64,000 bases of DNA from JAHBVY01 sp964415255 (GCA_964415255.1 CAYQAC010000007.1:6873-70872); one strand, 5' to 3'; positions 51,690 through 61,344 are shown, counted from the first letter of the stretch. The notes: generated from the sequence alone by a model not told the origin. Numbers and translations: made by a program.

Positions 51690-52871
51690 CTACGCGACGC
51701 CCCGTGCGCGCAGGCGGCGTGAGGCGCTGCTTAGCGCGAGGCCCAGCAGCACCCACAGGCCGACCATCAGCCATGTTTCTACGGCGCTCCGCGGTGTGAG
51801 GCCGAACAGCTGGCAGGCGCCGAGCGCGAACAGGTGGCTCACGTAGGCGAGCAGCGCGTGACGCCCGAGCGCTCCTAGGATTGGCACCTGGCGCGCGGCG
51901 GCTCCTGGTGCGCTGCGGCTCAGTGGGTCGATGAGGCGGCAGAGCTGCCAGCTTGTGATCATCACCGGCGTGAGCCCGAGCACGCCGGCCACGCTGTGGT
52001 TCCAGAATTAAATCCTCATCAGCTGGGTGGGCGGCCCCTCCAGTAACCAGTGGAGCACCCCGAGTGAGCCGTGATCTAGGTAGCGGCCCTCAAGCGTCGT
52101 GGTGAACGGCGCGCCACCGAGCAGGATGCGGAGCGCGCACAGCGCGGCGCCGCCCAGCGCGAGCGCCAAGAGGTAAGCCGCACGCCGTGATGACGCGCGC
52201 GGCGCCGAGGCGCCTTCAAGCTCAGAGCCCCGCGCTGCGGTGCCCAGCGATGGATCATGTGAAAGAGCGTGTTGTGACGGAGCGCTCGGGCCGAGCGCGC
52301 ACAGCGCGCCCAAGGTGCTCATGAACACGAGTGGGACTGCGCCGCCTGGTCCAGCGTCCAGGCCACTCACGCCATGGCCCCACGCCTCGAGCCACACGCC
52401 ACCGCCGAGCGCCAGCGCCGCGAGCGCCGCGAGCCACCGCCGCGGCGCGCGGCTCCCGAGCGCCACGCTCACCAGCACGATGCTCACTGCGATCACCGAC
52501 AGGACCCCAGACGAAGTGAGCGCGTCTGGCCATTGCCAGCCAAACTGAAGCAAGAACAGCCCCACGCTGAGGAGGTACAGCCACCCGGCGCGCCGCAGCG
52601 CGCGCCTGAGAAAGTTAGTGTCGCTGACTTTCGCCGCGCGGCGCGCGAGCACCAAGCTGAAGCCCACCAAGAACACGAAGGACGCCGCGATGTAGGGCTC
52701 GGCGCGCATCAGCCACACGAGCAGGGTGTCCAGCGCGCGCTCGAGGCCGCCCATGGCTGCGCTGGGCGGCGCCGCGATGCGCCGCGTGTGCACCGCGAAC
52801 ATCAGCACCACCACCACGCCGCGGTACAGATCGATCCCCGGTTCCGCGCGGAGACGGACCGCCGGCTTCAC
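51690..52871 (-). pseudogene. Membrane acyltransferase (DUF1624/HGSNAT-like) interrupted by one in-frame stop
   Basis: The N-terminal part (52871 to 52008, GTG start) reads GIDLYRGVVVVLMFAVHTRRI.. with seven or eight membrane segments, then a TAA at 52008-52010. The same frame continues immediately (FWNHSVAGVLGLTPVMITSW..) to a natural stop at 51690, giving the expected two or three extra helices. One nonsense base change would explain it. ~392 codons in total fits the DUF1624 family, whose members move acetyl groups across the membrane. Recent decay, a sequencing error or readthrough are all possible. Confidence 0.75.
51707..51731. repeat. 25-bp repeat, second copy at 49902-49926
   Basis: GCGCGCAGGCGGCGTGAGGC continues as GCTGC in both places. 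Here it encodes the basic C-terminus of the broken acyltransferase; the other copy is intergenic. Confidence 0.75.
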
Positions 52872-53249
52872 GGTGTGGTCGCGCTCATGGTCTAGGCGGC
52901 AGCATGCGGCGCATGGGCGCCCACATCAATAGACGTCGCCGCTCCAAGCGCTAGAGAGCCTGCGCCGTCTCAGCGGGGCGCGAGCTCCGTCGGTGCCGGG
53001 CGCAGCCACCCAGCGCCAGCGCGCAGGGGCGCCCCAGTGCGGTGCCGTCCAACCCCCCCAAAAATAAAACGTGGAGCATGTGCCAGCGACTCGGGCAGTG
53101 TGCCCGCTCCATCGCGAGTCCTAGCCAAACTGCGCTGCGTGAACCCTGCGAGCGTGCGGAGCGGCGCCAAGCTGGGCGCTTCGTGGGCCGTGCGTACCGT
53201 GTTGCGAACCGGTTGCGGCCAGGGGCGCCCGCTAGGTAGTGTCCGCCGC
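52872..53249. other. Non-coding stretch between divergent genes
   Basis: 378 bases between the acyltransferase remnant and the M3 peptidase. It contains the G-rich motif copy at 53039-53070. A 16-codon basic frame at 52904-52954 is too short to call. No clear promoter or regulator site otherwise. Confidence 0.4.
53039..53070. repeat. Copy of dispersed G-rich motif with A-rich tail
   Basis: GCGGTGCCGTCCAACCCCCC followed by an A-rich AAAAATAAAAC. The first 20 bases match 17533-17552 exactly. Confidence 0.65.
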
Positions 53250-55364
53250 ATGCGTCGCCTCCGTAACCCAGCGCTCGCCCTCTGCCTTGTCGTGGCCGCT
53301 TGTGGGCCCGCCGTCGAATCCCCGCCGAAAGATCCCCTGATGAACGTCACGCCTCCGCCTGAGCCCGCAGTTGAAGTCCCGACGGAGGCCGTCGATCCCG
53401 TCGCGGAGGGGATGACCGCGAAGGGCGTGATGGAGCTGTGTGAGCGTCACCTGGGGCGCGCGCGGCTCTTGCTCACGGAGGTGAAGGGCCTGAGCGCGGA
53501 CACCCAGCTCACCTGGGACAACACGCTGGCTAAGGTGGATCGCATCGCCTTTGAGGTCAGCGTGGGCGCCGGCTTCCCCGAGCTGATGAACCTGGGGCAC
53601 CCTGATAAGGACGTGCGTGAGGCCGCCAAGGGCTGCCGCCCCAAGATGGATGAGTTTTATACCGATCTGATGTTGGATGCAGAGTTCGCGCGCGTGATTC
53701 AACGCTACGCGGACAGCAAGCCGAGCCTGACAGGCACGCGCCAGCGGCTCCTCAATGAGCTGCTCCGCGACTTTAAGCGCAATGGGCTCTTCCTCTCGAA
53801 GGAGGACCAAACGCGCTTGCGGGAGCTCAATGAGCAGCTGACCCAGCTGGGGCAAGACTTCACCACTAACTTGAGCGAGGCGCGCGGCACCATCCGCGTG
53901 AAGCCAGAGCAGCTGAAGGGCCTGCCGGAGAGCTTCATTGACTCGCACAAGCCGGGCGCAGAGGGCCTGGTGGAGCTCACGACGGATTACCCAGACTACT
54001 TCCCAGTGGTCAGTTACGCCGATGATAGGAGCGTGGCGGCGGCGCTGACTAAGGAGTTTGACAGCCGAGCTGCCAAAGAGAACGTCCCGATCTTGGAGAA
54101 GGTGCTCACCCTGCGTGAGGAGAAGGCTAAGCTCCTCGGTTATGACACTTGGGCTGACTATTCGGTGGAGCCGCGCATGGCGAAGAGCGCCGCGCGGGTG
54201 CGCGCCTTCTTGAAGCAAGCGGCAGACTTGGTCGCGGTGCCCGGCAAGGCGGAGTACGCCGAGCTCCAGCAAGAGTGGCTGAAGAGCGGCGCGAACCGCT
54301 ACGCGCCCCCCGGGCAGAAGGCCATCCCCAACCACGACAGGCTGTACCTCGTGGGCCGCGTCGCCAAGCGGAAGTTCGGCTTCGACAGTAAGGAGCTGAG
54401 TGAGTATTTCGAGGTGGGGGCGGTGAGCAAGGGGCTCTTCACCATCTTAGAGCAGCTCTATGGCATCAAGCTCGTGGAGCGCACGCCAGAGCCAGGCTCG
54501 GTGTGGCATGAGGACGTGCGGCTGCTGGAGGTGATGGACGGCGGCAAGAAGCTCGCGACGATTTACCTCGACCTTTACCCCCGTGAGGGCAAATACAAGC
54601 ACGCCGCCATGTTTGAGATCCGCGGCGGCCGGCGGCTGGCTGACAATAGCTATGTGACGCCCATCTCCGCCTTGGTGTGCAACTTCCCCAAGAGCGAGCC
54701 CGGTCAGCCGGGGCTGATGACTCACGATCACGTGGCCACCTTCTTCCACGAGTTTGGTCACGCGCTGCACCACGCCCTCACCACGCAAGAGCTCGCCACC
54801 TACGCCGGCACCAACACCGCGCGCGACTTCGTGGAGGCGCCCTCGCAGATGCTCGAGGAGTGGGCTTTCCGTAGGGAAACGCTTGATCTATTCGCGCGCC
54901 ACCACAAGACGGGCGAGCCGATCCCGGACGCGCTGTTTCAGGCGATGACTAAGAGCCGCACCTTCGGCCAGGCGCTGCACACCCAGCGGCAGGTCTCGCT
55001 GGCGACGCTCGACTTCGAGTACCACTCGCGGAAGACGCCGGTGAACACGGACGCCGTGTTCCAAGAGGTGATGCAGAAGACGCAGAGCTTCAGCTACCTA
55101 CCGAACACCCACTTCCAAGCCACCTTCGGCCACCTGATGGGTTATGACGCGGCCTATTACGGCTACCAATGGGCGCTCGCCATCGCGCGCGACGTCCTCA
55201 CCCGCTTCCAAAAGGAGGGCTTCATGAACCAGAGCACGGCGCGCGACTGGCGCCGCCTGGTGCTGAGCCAAGGCGCGGGCGCTGACGAGAACCAGCTGGT
55301 GAAGGACTTCCTCGGCCGCGAGCCTAACCTCGACGCCTACGCTGCGTTCCTAGCTGGCAAGTAG
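53250..55364 (+). CDS. M3-family oligopeptidase lipoprotein
   Basis: 704 residues. Signal peptide with lipobox VVAAC (Cys18), then a Pro-rich stretch to ~50. HEFGH (500-504) in FFHEFGHALHHALTTQ is the M3 zinc motif, with the third ligand in DFVEAPSQMLEEWAF. The N-terminal ~440 residues are the helical half of the thimet-oligopeptidase/PepF-type fold. It would cut short peptides, unusually as a lipoprotein facing the periplasm or cell surface. The start begins the signal peptide; the upstream open frame is not signal-like. Confidence 0.92.
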   Translation: MRRLRNPALALCLVVAACGPAVESPPKDPLMNVTPPPEPAVEVPTEAVDPVAEGMTAKGVMELCERHLGRARLLLTEVKGLSADTQLTWDNTLAKVDRIAFEVSVGAGFPELMNLGHPDKDVREAAKGCRPKMDEFYTDLMLDAEFARVIQRYADSKPSLTGTRQRLLNELLRDFKRNGLFLSKEDQTRLRELNEQLTQLGQDFTTNLSEARGTIRVKPEQLKGLPESFIDSHKPGAEGLVELTTDYPDYFPVVSYADDRSVAAALTKEFDSRAAKENVPILEKVLTLREEKAKLLGYDTWADYSVEPRMAKSAARVRAFLKQAADLVAVPGKAEYAELQQEWLKSGANRYAPPGQKAIPNHDRLYLVGRVAKRKFGFDSKELSEYFEVGAVSKGLFTILEQLYGIKLVERTPEPGSVWHEDVRLLEVMDGGKKLATIYLDLYPREGKYKHAAMFEIRGGRRLADNSYVTPISALVCNFPKSEPGQPGLMTHDHVATFFHEFGHALHHALTTQELATYAGTNTARDFVEAPSQMLEEWAFRRETLDLFARHHKTGEPIPDALFQAMTKSRTFGQALHTQRQVSLATLDFEYHSRKTPVNTDAVFQEVMQKTQSFSYLPNTHFQATFGHLMGYDAAYYGYQWALAIARDVLTRFQKEGFMNQSTARDWRRLVLSQGAGADENQLVKDFLGREPNLDAYAAFLAGK

Positions 55365-55483
55365 CTTCATCAAAGGGGGGGCAGGGGGGGCGCCCCCGCT
55401 TGCTCGCGCCCCGCGTCACCGCGAGCCCAGCGTAGCGCGGGGTGAGCTTGGAGGCTTCGCTTGCCGTGTGCTACGCGGCGGCG

Positions 55484-56722
55484 ATGGAGGGCCGGCGGAT
55501 CGCGGTGGGAGCCTTGGTGCTCGGGCTGGGCGTCGCCGCGCCGTTCGCGGTGGGGGCGCTGCTGCGTGAGGCGCCGCTTCAGGAGGCGCCGCTTCAGGAG
55601 GCGCCACCGGGCGAAGCGTCAGGTAAGCTGCCCGCTGAGGTGCGGAGCGTCGCGCCGGCGAACGACGCAGGGGCGGATGGGGAGGCGCGCGATGGCTCCG
55701 CGAGTCATGAAGTCAGTCTAGCGGACGGTCAGCTGAGCGAAGTTGATGATCCACTGGATGACACCGTCCATGGCACCCTTGAGGCGCAGCGCGAGCAGCT
55801 GTTCACGCGCATGGCGCGCTACTACGGCCCAGAGCAAATGCAGGCGGTGCGCGCGGTGTTCGACGCCTCCACGATGATGGGGCAGGGCAACCCGGAGCCG
55901 ACTGAGCACCCGATGACTCGCTCGGAGTGCGCCGAGCGCCGCGCGAAGCACCCGGGGGTGCGCGCGCCAGACCCACGCTGCGGGGCGCCGTTCATGGCGC
56001 CGGTGTACGCCAGGGAGCCGCTCGCCACCGATCGCTACGCGGACGGCGGTGCGCTGCCGGAGGCGGGCCTCGCGCCGCTGCCGACCGACGCAGCGTCAGC
56101 CAAGCTGTGCATCGATCAGTATGAGTTCCCCGGGCTGCCCTGCGAGTACCCCGTGGTCTACGTGCGAGCCAATGAGGCCGCGGCGCTGTGTGAAGCCGTG
56201 GGGAAACGCCTGTGCGACGCCCACGAGTGGGAGGGGGCCTGCGCGGGCAGCTTGCGGCCCATCGAGGTGGAGTACGCGTTTGGCGACCGGCGCATGCTGA
56301 TGCAGTGGTTCGCAAATCGTCAGGTGCCCAAACTTTGGGCTTACGGCGCGGAGAAAGATCACGCGCGCTGCGCGACGCACAGCCAGAAGAACAAGCGCTG
56401 CGTCTCAGGGAGCTGGCGCCATTGCGGCAGCAACACCTACCCCGCGGGCGCCTTCCCGGAGTGCGTGAGCGCGTTCGGCGTGTACGACCAACACGGCAAC
56501 GCCGCGGAGCACATGAACCTGCCGCTCACCCCCGAGCAGCTGATGAGCCGCGGCGGCTCAGGCGAGACCGAGATGAAGGGCAGCTGGTTCATCTTCAACA
56601 GCTACGAGGCGCACCCGGATGATTGCCGCTACCGCGCGCCCGCCTGGCACGTAACAAGTGTCACCGCTGAGGACAGCCACCGCAATTTCCACCTCGGTTT
56701 CCGCTGCTGTAAGAGTTTATAG
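55484..56722 (+). CDS. SUMF1/formylglycine-generating-type secreted protein
   Basis: 412 residues. Signal peptide (~1-25), a repetitive EAPLQ linker coded by 15-bp repeats, then a conserved Cys-containing region. From ~200: CIDQYEFPG, VVYVRANEAAALCEAVGKRLCDAHEWEGACAG, VSAFGVYDQHGNAAEHM, RGGS and NFHLGFRCC, which is the SUMF1/EgtB/PvdO fold order. In many bacterial members the fold is structural or modifies a partner; without the Cys pair of true FGE I do not assign formylglycine synthesis. A GTG at 55442 is an alternative start. Confidence 0.78.
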   Translation: MEGRRIAVGALVLGLGVAAPFAVGALLREAPLQEAPLQEAPPGEASGKLPAEVRSVAPANDAGADGEARDGSASHEVSLADGQLSEVDDPLDDTVHGTLEAQREQLFTRMARYYGPEQMQAVRAVFDASTMMGQGNPEPTEHPMTRSECAERRAKHPGVRAPDPRCGAPFMAPVYAREPLATDRYADGGALPEAGLAPLPTDAASAKLCIDQYEFPGLPCEYPVVYVRANEAAALCEAVGKRLCDAHEWEGACAGSLRPIEVEYAFGDRRMLMQWFANRQVPKLWAYGAEKDHARCATHSQKNKRCVSGSWRHCGSNTYPAGAFPECVSAFGVYDQHGNAAEHMNLPLTPEQLMSRGGSGETEMKGSWFIFNSYEAHPDDCRYRAPAWHVTSVTAEDSHRNFHLGFRCCKSL

Positions 56723-56779
56723 GGTGATGGCGCGCATTTGCTGCGTGGCGGGGAGAGAGCCTTGCTAAGGTAAGCGGTC

Positions 56780-58342
56780 ATGGCTCAAGGCGGCGAAGGC
56801 CGGCGGCGCACAGTGAGCGCTCGCCAAGGGAAGCGTCCGGTGGGGTTCAAGGCGCTTCAAGCCGAGCTCATCACGCGCTGGCGCGGGGATGACGCGTTCC
56901 GACCCGGCACGCGCGACATCGTGGTGGTGCCTTCGCTCAGCTTGAACAGCTTCCACCTGCAGTCGGTGAAGGGGGTGATCCACTACGAGGAGCGGATGCT
57001 CTTCACCTTGGGGCTACTCCGTCACCCTGACGTGCGGCTGGTGTACGTGACCTCGCAGCCGCTGCACCCCGCGGTGGTGGACTACCACCTGGCGTTGGTC
57101 GGCGGCGTGGCGTCCGCTCACGCGCGCTCGCGCCTCACCCTGCTCTCCACTTACGACAGCGCGCCGGAGTCGCTCTCGCGTAAGGTGATGGCGCGGCCGC
57201 GCCTCGTGGAGCGCATCCGTCAGGTGATCCACCCTGAGCGCGCCCACCTCACCTCCTTCGCCGTGTCGGACGCGGAGCGTGCGCTGGCGGAGGCCCTGCA
57301 GATCCCGCTCTATGGGGTGGATCCAGATCTGCTCTGGCTCGGCACCAAGAGCGGCTCTCGCCAGACGTTTCGCGACGCTGGGATCTCGCTGCCTCCCGGC
57401 AGCGAGCGGCTCCGCTCACAGGATGAGGTGGCGGAGGCGGTGGCGGCGCTGTGGGAGGAGCACCCGCGGACGCGCAAGGTGATGGTCAAGTTAGATGACG
57501 GCTTCAGCGGCGACGGCAACGCGACGCTGTGCCTCCAGGAGCTGCGCCGTGTGCGGCCGCAGCGCGGCGGCGCGACGCACCGCGAGCGCGCGCAGGCCAT
57601 CAGCGAGGCGCTTGAGCGGCTCACCTTCGTCTCTGCCAACGAGACTTGGCCGCGCTTCCTCGCGACGCTCGAGCGCACCGGCGGCGTGGTGGAGTCCTAC
57701 GTGGAGGGTGAGCGTAAGGAGAGCCCCAGCGTTCAGCTTCGCATCGATCCGCTCGGTCGCCTCGCGGTGATGAGCACCCACGATCAACAGCTCGCCGTGG
57801 ACGGCCAGACGTACCTCGGCTGCCGTTTCCCTGCGAATGAGGAGTACCGCGCCGCCATCCAGCGGGACGCGCTGAAGGTGGGCGAGGTGCTGCGAGAGCA
57901 CGGGGCGGTGGGGCGCGTGGCGGTAGATTTTGTGACGGTGGAGCAGCGGCCCGGAAAGTGGCGCCACTACGCGATTGAGATCAACCTGCGCATGACCGGC
58001 ACCACGCACCCCTTCATGCTCCTCAAGCTCGCGGGCGGCGGGCGCTACGACGCGCGGAGCGGCCTCTTCATCGCGCGCGATGGCACCCCGCGCCACTATG
58101 TTTCCACGGACAATCTCATGGCGCCGAGCTACCAGGGCCTGCTCCCGCCGGACCTGCTCGACATCGCCGCGCGGCACCGGCTGCACTTTGACCCAGCGCC
58201 CGCCACCGGGAGCATCTTCCACCTGCTCGGGGCGACGTCCCAGTTTGGGAAACTGGGGGTGACGTCGGTCGGGCGGACGGCAGAGGAGGCCCTCGCGGGC
58301 GCCGAGGCAGTGCGGGCTGCGCTGGACGCTGAGCAGCGTTGA
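56780..58342 (+). CDS. ATP-grasp ligase, PGM1-like peptide ligase family
   Basis: 520 residues. The middle has ATP-grasp features: VMVKLDDGFSGDGN (~234-247) as the nucleotide-binding Lys strand and Gly loop, and IEINLRMTGTTHP (399-411) as the Mg/ATP-binding Asn strand. The N-terminal VVVPSLSLN and YGVDPDLLWLGTKSGSR are typical of PGM1-like proteins, named after the pheganomycin peptide ligase. Ligation of an amino acid or peptide with ATP is the likely chemistry. It follows the SUMF1 gene by 57 bases and precedes an AstE-type hydrolase. Confidence 0.8.
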   Translation: MAQGGEGRRRTVSARQGKRPVGFKALQAELITRWRGDDAFRPGTRDIVVVPSLSLNSFHLQSVKGVIHYEERMLFTLGLLRHPDVRLVYVTSQPLHPAVVDYHLALVGGVASAHARSRLTLLSTYDSAPESLSRKVMARPRLVERIRQVIHPERAHLTSFAVSDAERALAEALQIPLYGVDPDLLWLGTKSGSRQTFRDAGISLPPGSERLRSQDEVAEAVAALWEEHPRTRKVMVKLDDGFSGDGNATLCLQELRRVRPQRGGATHRERAQAISEALERLTFVSANETWPRFLATLERTGGVVESYVEGERKESPSVQLRIDPLGRLAVMSTHDQQLAVDGQTYLGCRFPANEEYRAAIQRDALKVGEVLREHGAVGRVAVDFVTVEQRPGKWRHYAIEINLRMTGTTHPFMLLKLAGGGRYDARSGLFIARDGTPRHYVSTDNLMAPSYQGLLPPDLLDIAARHRLHFDPAPATGSIFHLLGATSQFGKLGVTSVGRTAEEALAGAEAVRAALDAEQR

Positions 58343-58407
58343 GCCCTGCTTCAAAGCCTGTTCAGCGGTAGATGAGGCGGCCCCAATCTCAGGTCCCCCT
58401 CGGGTCA

Positions 58408-58422
58408 GTCAGCCATTCTGAC
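58408..58422. repeat. GTCAG-N5-CTGAC palindrome between genes
   Basis: GTCAGCCATTCTGAC, in the 123-base space between the PGM1-like ligase and the AstE-type gene. Same family as 3567, 9292 and 20145. Confidence 0.55.
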
Positions 58423-58465
58423 GTTAGCGCGCGGCCGTCACGAGCGTGCTACAGAGCCTGCCACC

Positions 58466-59347
58466 TTGACCCGCGCCTTCGTCCCCCACCCCCACGTCCC
58501 CGAGGCGTGGGTCCTCTCGGCGAGCGGTGAGCCAGAGCCACCCGTCACCGTCGTGCTCACGGCGCTCCACGGCAACGAGCGCTGCGGCCTCCACGCGATC
58601 CGCCGCGCGATGGAGCGCCCCGAGCAGCTCGCGGCACGCCAGCTTCAGGGGAGCATCGTCTTGGTGCACGGCAACCCGCGCGCGACCGAAGAGGGCCGTC
58701 GCTACACGGAGGGCGGCACCGACATCAACCGGCTTTTTTCATATGAGTATGTGGAGCGCCTCACGCCGGAGGCCTGGGTGTATGAGCACCACCGCGCGCT
58801 CGCGCTGCGCCCGCTCATCACCGGCGCGGACGCCCTGTTAGACATCCACTCCGCCAGCCAGCCCACGCCGCCCTTCGCCATCTGCGATGGCAGCCCTCAG
58901 GCGGTCGAGCTCGCCGCGCAGACGGGCTTCAAGGTGACGCACGGCTGGGACGGCCCCGGCATGCTGATGGATCAGGTGAGCATCGGCTCCTTGGTCGCGC
59001 AGGGGAAGCCGGCGCTCTCCGTGGAGTGCGGCCAACATGAGGCGGCGTCCACGCGTGAGGCGGCGGAGCAGGTGCTGGAGCGGTTCTTGGTGGCGATCGG
59101 CGCCATCTCCGGCGCACGAAGTGAGCCGAGCGCCGAGGTGTTTCGGCTGTTCGCGCGGGTAGTCAAGCCAACTCACGATTTTGAGCTGGCGCGCGCCTTC
59201 GAGAGCTTCGCGCGGCTCGGCCCGGGAGAGCTCTTGGGCTCTTCGCCTGGGCTCAGCGTGAGCGTCGCGCGTGAGGCCTTCTTGGTGCTCCCCACGCCGA
59301 GCGCCGAGCGCGGCGAGGACATCGTGTACCTCGCCGAGCGTAGCTAA
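58466..59347 (+). CDS. Succinylglutamate desuccinylase / aspartoacylase family hydrolase
   Basis: 293 residues from a TTG start. Zinc ligands His35 and Glu38 are in HGNERCG and His128 in DIHSAS, with VECGQHE further on carrying the catalytic Glu: the AstE/ASPA pattern. Members remove acyl groups from amino acids. An in-frame ATG or GTG start nearby is not available without losing the first strand. Lying directly behind an ATP-grasp amide ligase, it may act on the same kind of amide bond; this is inference. Confidence 0.85.
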   Translation: MTRAFVPHPHVPEAWVLSASGEPEPPVTVVLTALHGNERCGLHAIRRAMERPEQLAARQLQGSIVLVHGNPRATEEGRRYTEGGTDINRLFSYEYVERLTPEAWVYEHHRALALRPLITGADALLDIHSASQPTPPFAICDGSPQAVELAAQTGFKVTHGWDGPGMLMDQVSIGSLVAQGKPALSVECGQHEAASTREAAEQVLERFLVAIGAISGARSEPSAEVFRLFARVVKPTHDFELARAFESFARLGPGELLGSSPGLSVSVAREAFLVLPTPSAERGEDIVYLAERS

Positions 59348-59396
59348 ACCGCGCGCAACTCTTCATGTCGCCGGGGGCGGTCCATCACGTCCCTTG

Positions 59397-59430
59397 GCGG
59401 GGGTTTTGGGGGTTGGGCACCTCCCTGAGC
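59397..59430 (+). repeat. Copy of dispersed G-rich motif before upp
   Basis: GGCGGGGGTTTTGGGGGTTG continues as GGCACCTCCCTGAG. The second half matches the copy inside the response-regulator gene at 37130-37164. Confidence 0.65.
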
Positions 59431-59553
59431 CTCGCGCGGCGCCGCGCGGCCCTCAGGTGCTTTGCGTGTCTCTGAGCGGGTGGCGCCGCGCGGCGGCTCC
59501 AGGGCTCGCAGGTCTCGCTTCCAGCGGCTCCGCGCCGCGACTATGAGGGGCCG

Positions 59554-60198
59554 ATGGCAGCCGCGGCACCGGGCAATGTTCACCTCATCGATCACCCGCT
59601 GATCTTGCACAAGCTCACCGTGATGCGGCGGCGCGAGACGACCACCCGCGAGTTCCGTCAGCTGCTGCGCGAGCTCAGCATGCTGATGGCCTACGAGGTG
59701 ACGCGTGACATGGCGACCACCCTGGAGACCATCGAGACGCCGATCGCGACGATGCAGGCGCCGGTGATCGACGGCAAGAAGCTGGTGTTCATCTCGGTGC
59801 TCAGGGCAGGCACCGGCATGCTCGACGGCATGCTGGAGACGGTGCCCGCGGCGCGGGTGGGGCACATTGGGCTCTACCGTGACCCAGAGACGCTGCAGCC
59901 CGTCGAGTACTATTTCAAAATCCCCAAGGAAATGTCCGACCGCGACGTGGTGGTGGTGGATCCAATGCTCGCCACCGGCAACTCCGCCGCCGCCGCCGTG
60001 CAGCGCATCAAGGAGGCGGGGCCGCGCTCAGTCAAGTTCGTGTGCCTACTGGCGGCGCCGGAGGGCATCGCCACCTTCGGCGCGGCGCACCCAGAGGTCC
60101 CCATCTACACGCCGGCGATCGACGAGCGCCTCAACGACCACGGCTACATCGTCCCCGGGCTTGGGGACGCCGGCGATCGCATGTACGGCACGCGCTGA
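59554..60198 (+). CDS. upp: Uracil phosphoribosyltransferase
   Basis: 214 residues, typical length. ISVLRAGTGMLDGMLETVPAARVGHIGLYRD and the PRPP-binding VVVVDPMLATGNSAAAAVQRIKEAG are intact, as is the uracil-binding YIVPGLGDAGDRMYGT at the C-terminus. It salvages uracil to UMP. The last 15 bases before its stop recur 20 bases later, and that second copy forms the stop of the convergent PEGA gene. Confidence 0.96.
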   Translation: MAAAAPGNVHLIDHPLILHKLTVMRRRETTTREFRQLLRELSMLMAYEVTRDMATTLETIETPIATMQAPVIDGKKLVFISVLRAGTGMLDGMLETVPAARVGHIGLYRDPETLQPVEYYFKIPKEMSDRDVVVVDPMLATGNSAAAAVQRIKEAGPRSVKFVCLLAAPEGIATFGAAHPEVPIYTPAIDERLNDHGYIVPGLGDAGDRMYGTR

Positions 60199-60220
60199 GC
60201 GTGTACGGCACGCGCTAGAA
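60181..60220 (+). repeat. 20-bp duplication at the upp gene end
   Basis: TGTACGGCACGCGCT occurs at 60182-60196 and 60202-60216. The first is followed by GA, completing the upp TGA; the second by AG, and its CTA is the minus-strand stop of the PEGA gene at 60215. Confidence 0.85.
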
Positions 60221-61255
60221 GGCGCCGCTCCAGCCCAGGCTGACGCTGCTCGTTAGCGGGTCCGCGTGGAGCAGAGGGAGCCCGGCCTGCTCTGCGGGCT
60301 TGGAGGCGGTGTCCGGCCAGAGGAAGTACGTCAGCACCGTAGCCACCCCAAACCCAACCCCAATCCCGAACAAGATCTTGGTGGTGCGGTCCTTCACGAC
60401 CCAGTCGTCTTGCAAGACGCGGAGCTCACCACAGGCGCCTGCGCGGCTGTCGCCGCAGCCGTCCCTGGGGAGGCGCGGCCGGAGCGCGTCTATCTCGTCT
60501 TCGACCGTGCCGCGGCTGAGCAGCACGCCGAGGCTGCCGCCGAGGGTGCCCACAGTGATGACGGCGCCGGTCAAGATCAGGGTGTTGCGTAGCACCAGCG
60601 AGCCGCCATCGTCAGTTGATGTGTCTGGTGCGGGCGTGGCTGGGGCGGGGGGCTCCCCTGCCGGCAGCTCGGTGAGCGTCGCCCGCAGCACCTGGGGGGC
60701 GCCGGCCGTGACGTTCACCGTGCGGCGTAGGGTAGCGAAGCCAGGCGCAGAGATTTCCACCTGGTATTCCCCAGGGGCGATGAACAGCCGCCTCCCGTTC
60801 GCGGCCTGGTGAGGGTTCGCGCCGCTGACGCGCACCTCCGCCGCGCTGGGGGTGAGCTCTAAGTTCACGACGCCGACCTGCGCGAGCACCTCTTGAAGGA
60901 GCGCTTGGTAGCGGCTCTGCGCTTCGCGCTCGCGCTCGCTCGGCGTGGCGGTGAAGTGCTCCAGGCAATAGGAGAGGTAGTGCGCGGCCTCTGGGTAGCG
61001 CTCGAGCTGCGCCTCCCCGCGCCCCGCCTTGCACGCGATGGTGAAGCCAGGTGCCAGCGCGAAGGCCTGACGATAACGCGCCGTGCCCTCCTCGAAGCTT
61101 GAGCCCCGCATCAGCTCATCACCCTCAGTGACTAACTCCTCAGCTTGGCTGACTGTCTCCGCCGTGGCCGCCGGCGCACATAAGAGCAGCGCGGTGAGCA
61201 GCCGGAGCGCACCGACGCGGGTGCGGACGCGAGGTGCGGGTGTCACGTGGGGCAT
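60215..61255 (-). CDS. PEGA-domain membrane protein
   Basis: 346 residues. Signal peptide to ~32, a TPR-like helical region (EELVTEGDELMRGSSFEEGTARYRQAFALAPGFTIACKAGRGEAQLERYPEAAHYL), then a PEGA domain (~140-195: RVSGANPHQAANGRRLFIAPGEYQVEISAPGF). After a Pro-rich linker come two membrane segments (~225-245 and ~300-320) with a Cys-containing loop between. Common in myxobacterial genomes; function unknown. Convergent with upp, 16 bases apart. Confidence 0.83.
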   Translation of the reverse strand: MPHVTPAPRVRTRVGALRLLTALLLCAPAATAETVSQAEELVTEGDELMRGSSFEEGTARYRQAFALAPGFTIACKAGRGEAQLERYPEAAHYLSYCLEHFTATPSEREREAQSRYQALLQEVLAQVGVVNLELTPSAAEVRVSGANPHQAANGRRLFIAPGEYQVEISAPGFATLRRTVNVTAGAPQVLRATLTELPAGEPPAPATPAPDTSTDDGGSLVLRNTLILTGAVITVGTLGGSLGVLLSRGTVEDEIDALRPRLPRDGCGDSRAGACGELRVLQDDWVVKDRTTKILFGIGVGFGVATVLTYFLWPDTASKPAEQAGLPLLHADPLTSSVSLGWSGAF

Positions 61256-61344
61256 CGCGCGGGCAGGCTAACACATCCGCGTGCGTGAGAGCTACGGCGT
61301 GGCCCCCTAGGAGGGCCGCCACGTGGGCGCGCAGCCCCGGGCCT

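Noticed and set aside
51690..51700. tRNA-like 3' end near 51680-51702 (GGTGCGAATCCCCTACGCGACG)
   Set aside because: A T-arm-like string is present, but the T-stem does not pair at the normal spacing and no acceptor or anticodon arm can be found in the preceding 75 bases.
52904..52954. 16-codon basic reading frame (MRRMGAHINRRRRSKR)
   Set aside because: It resembles very small basic ribosomal-type proteins only in composition; it is too short, lacks a ribosome binding site and could be chance in GC-rich DNA.
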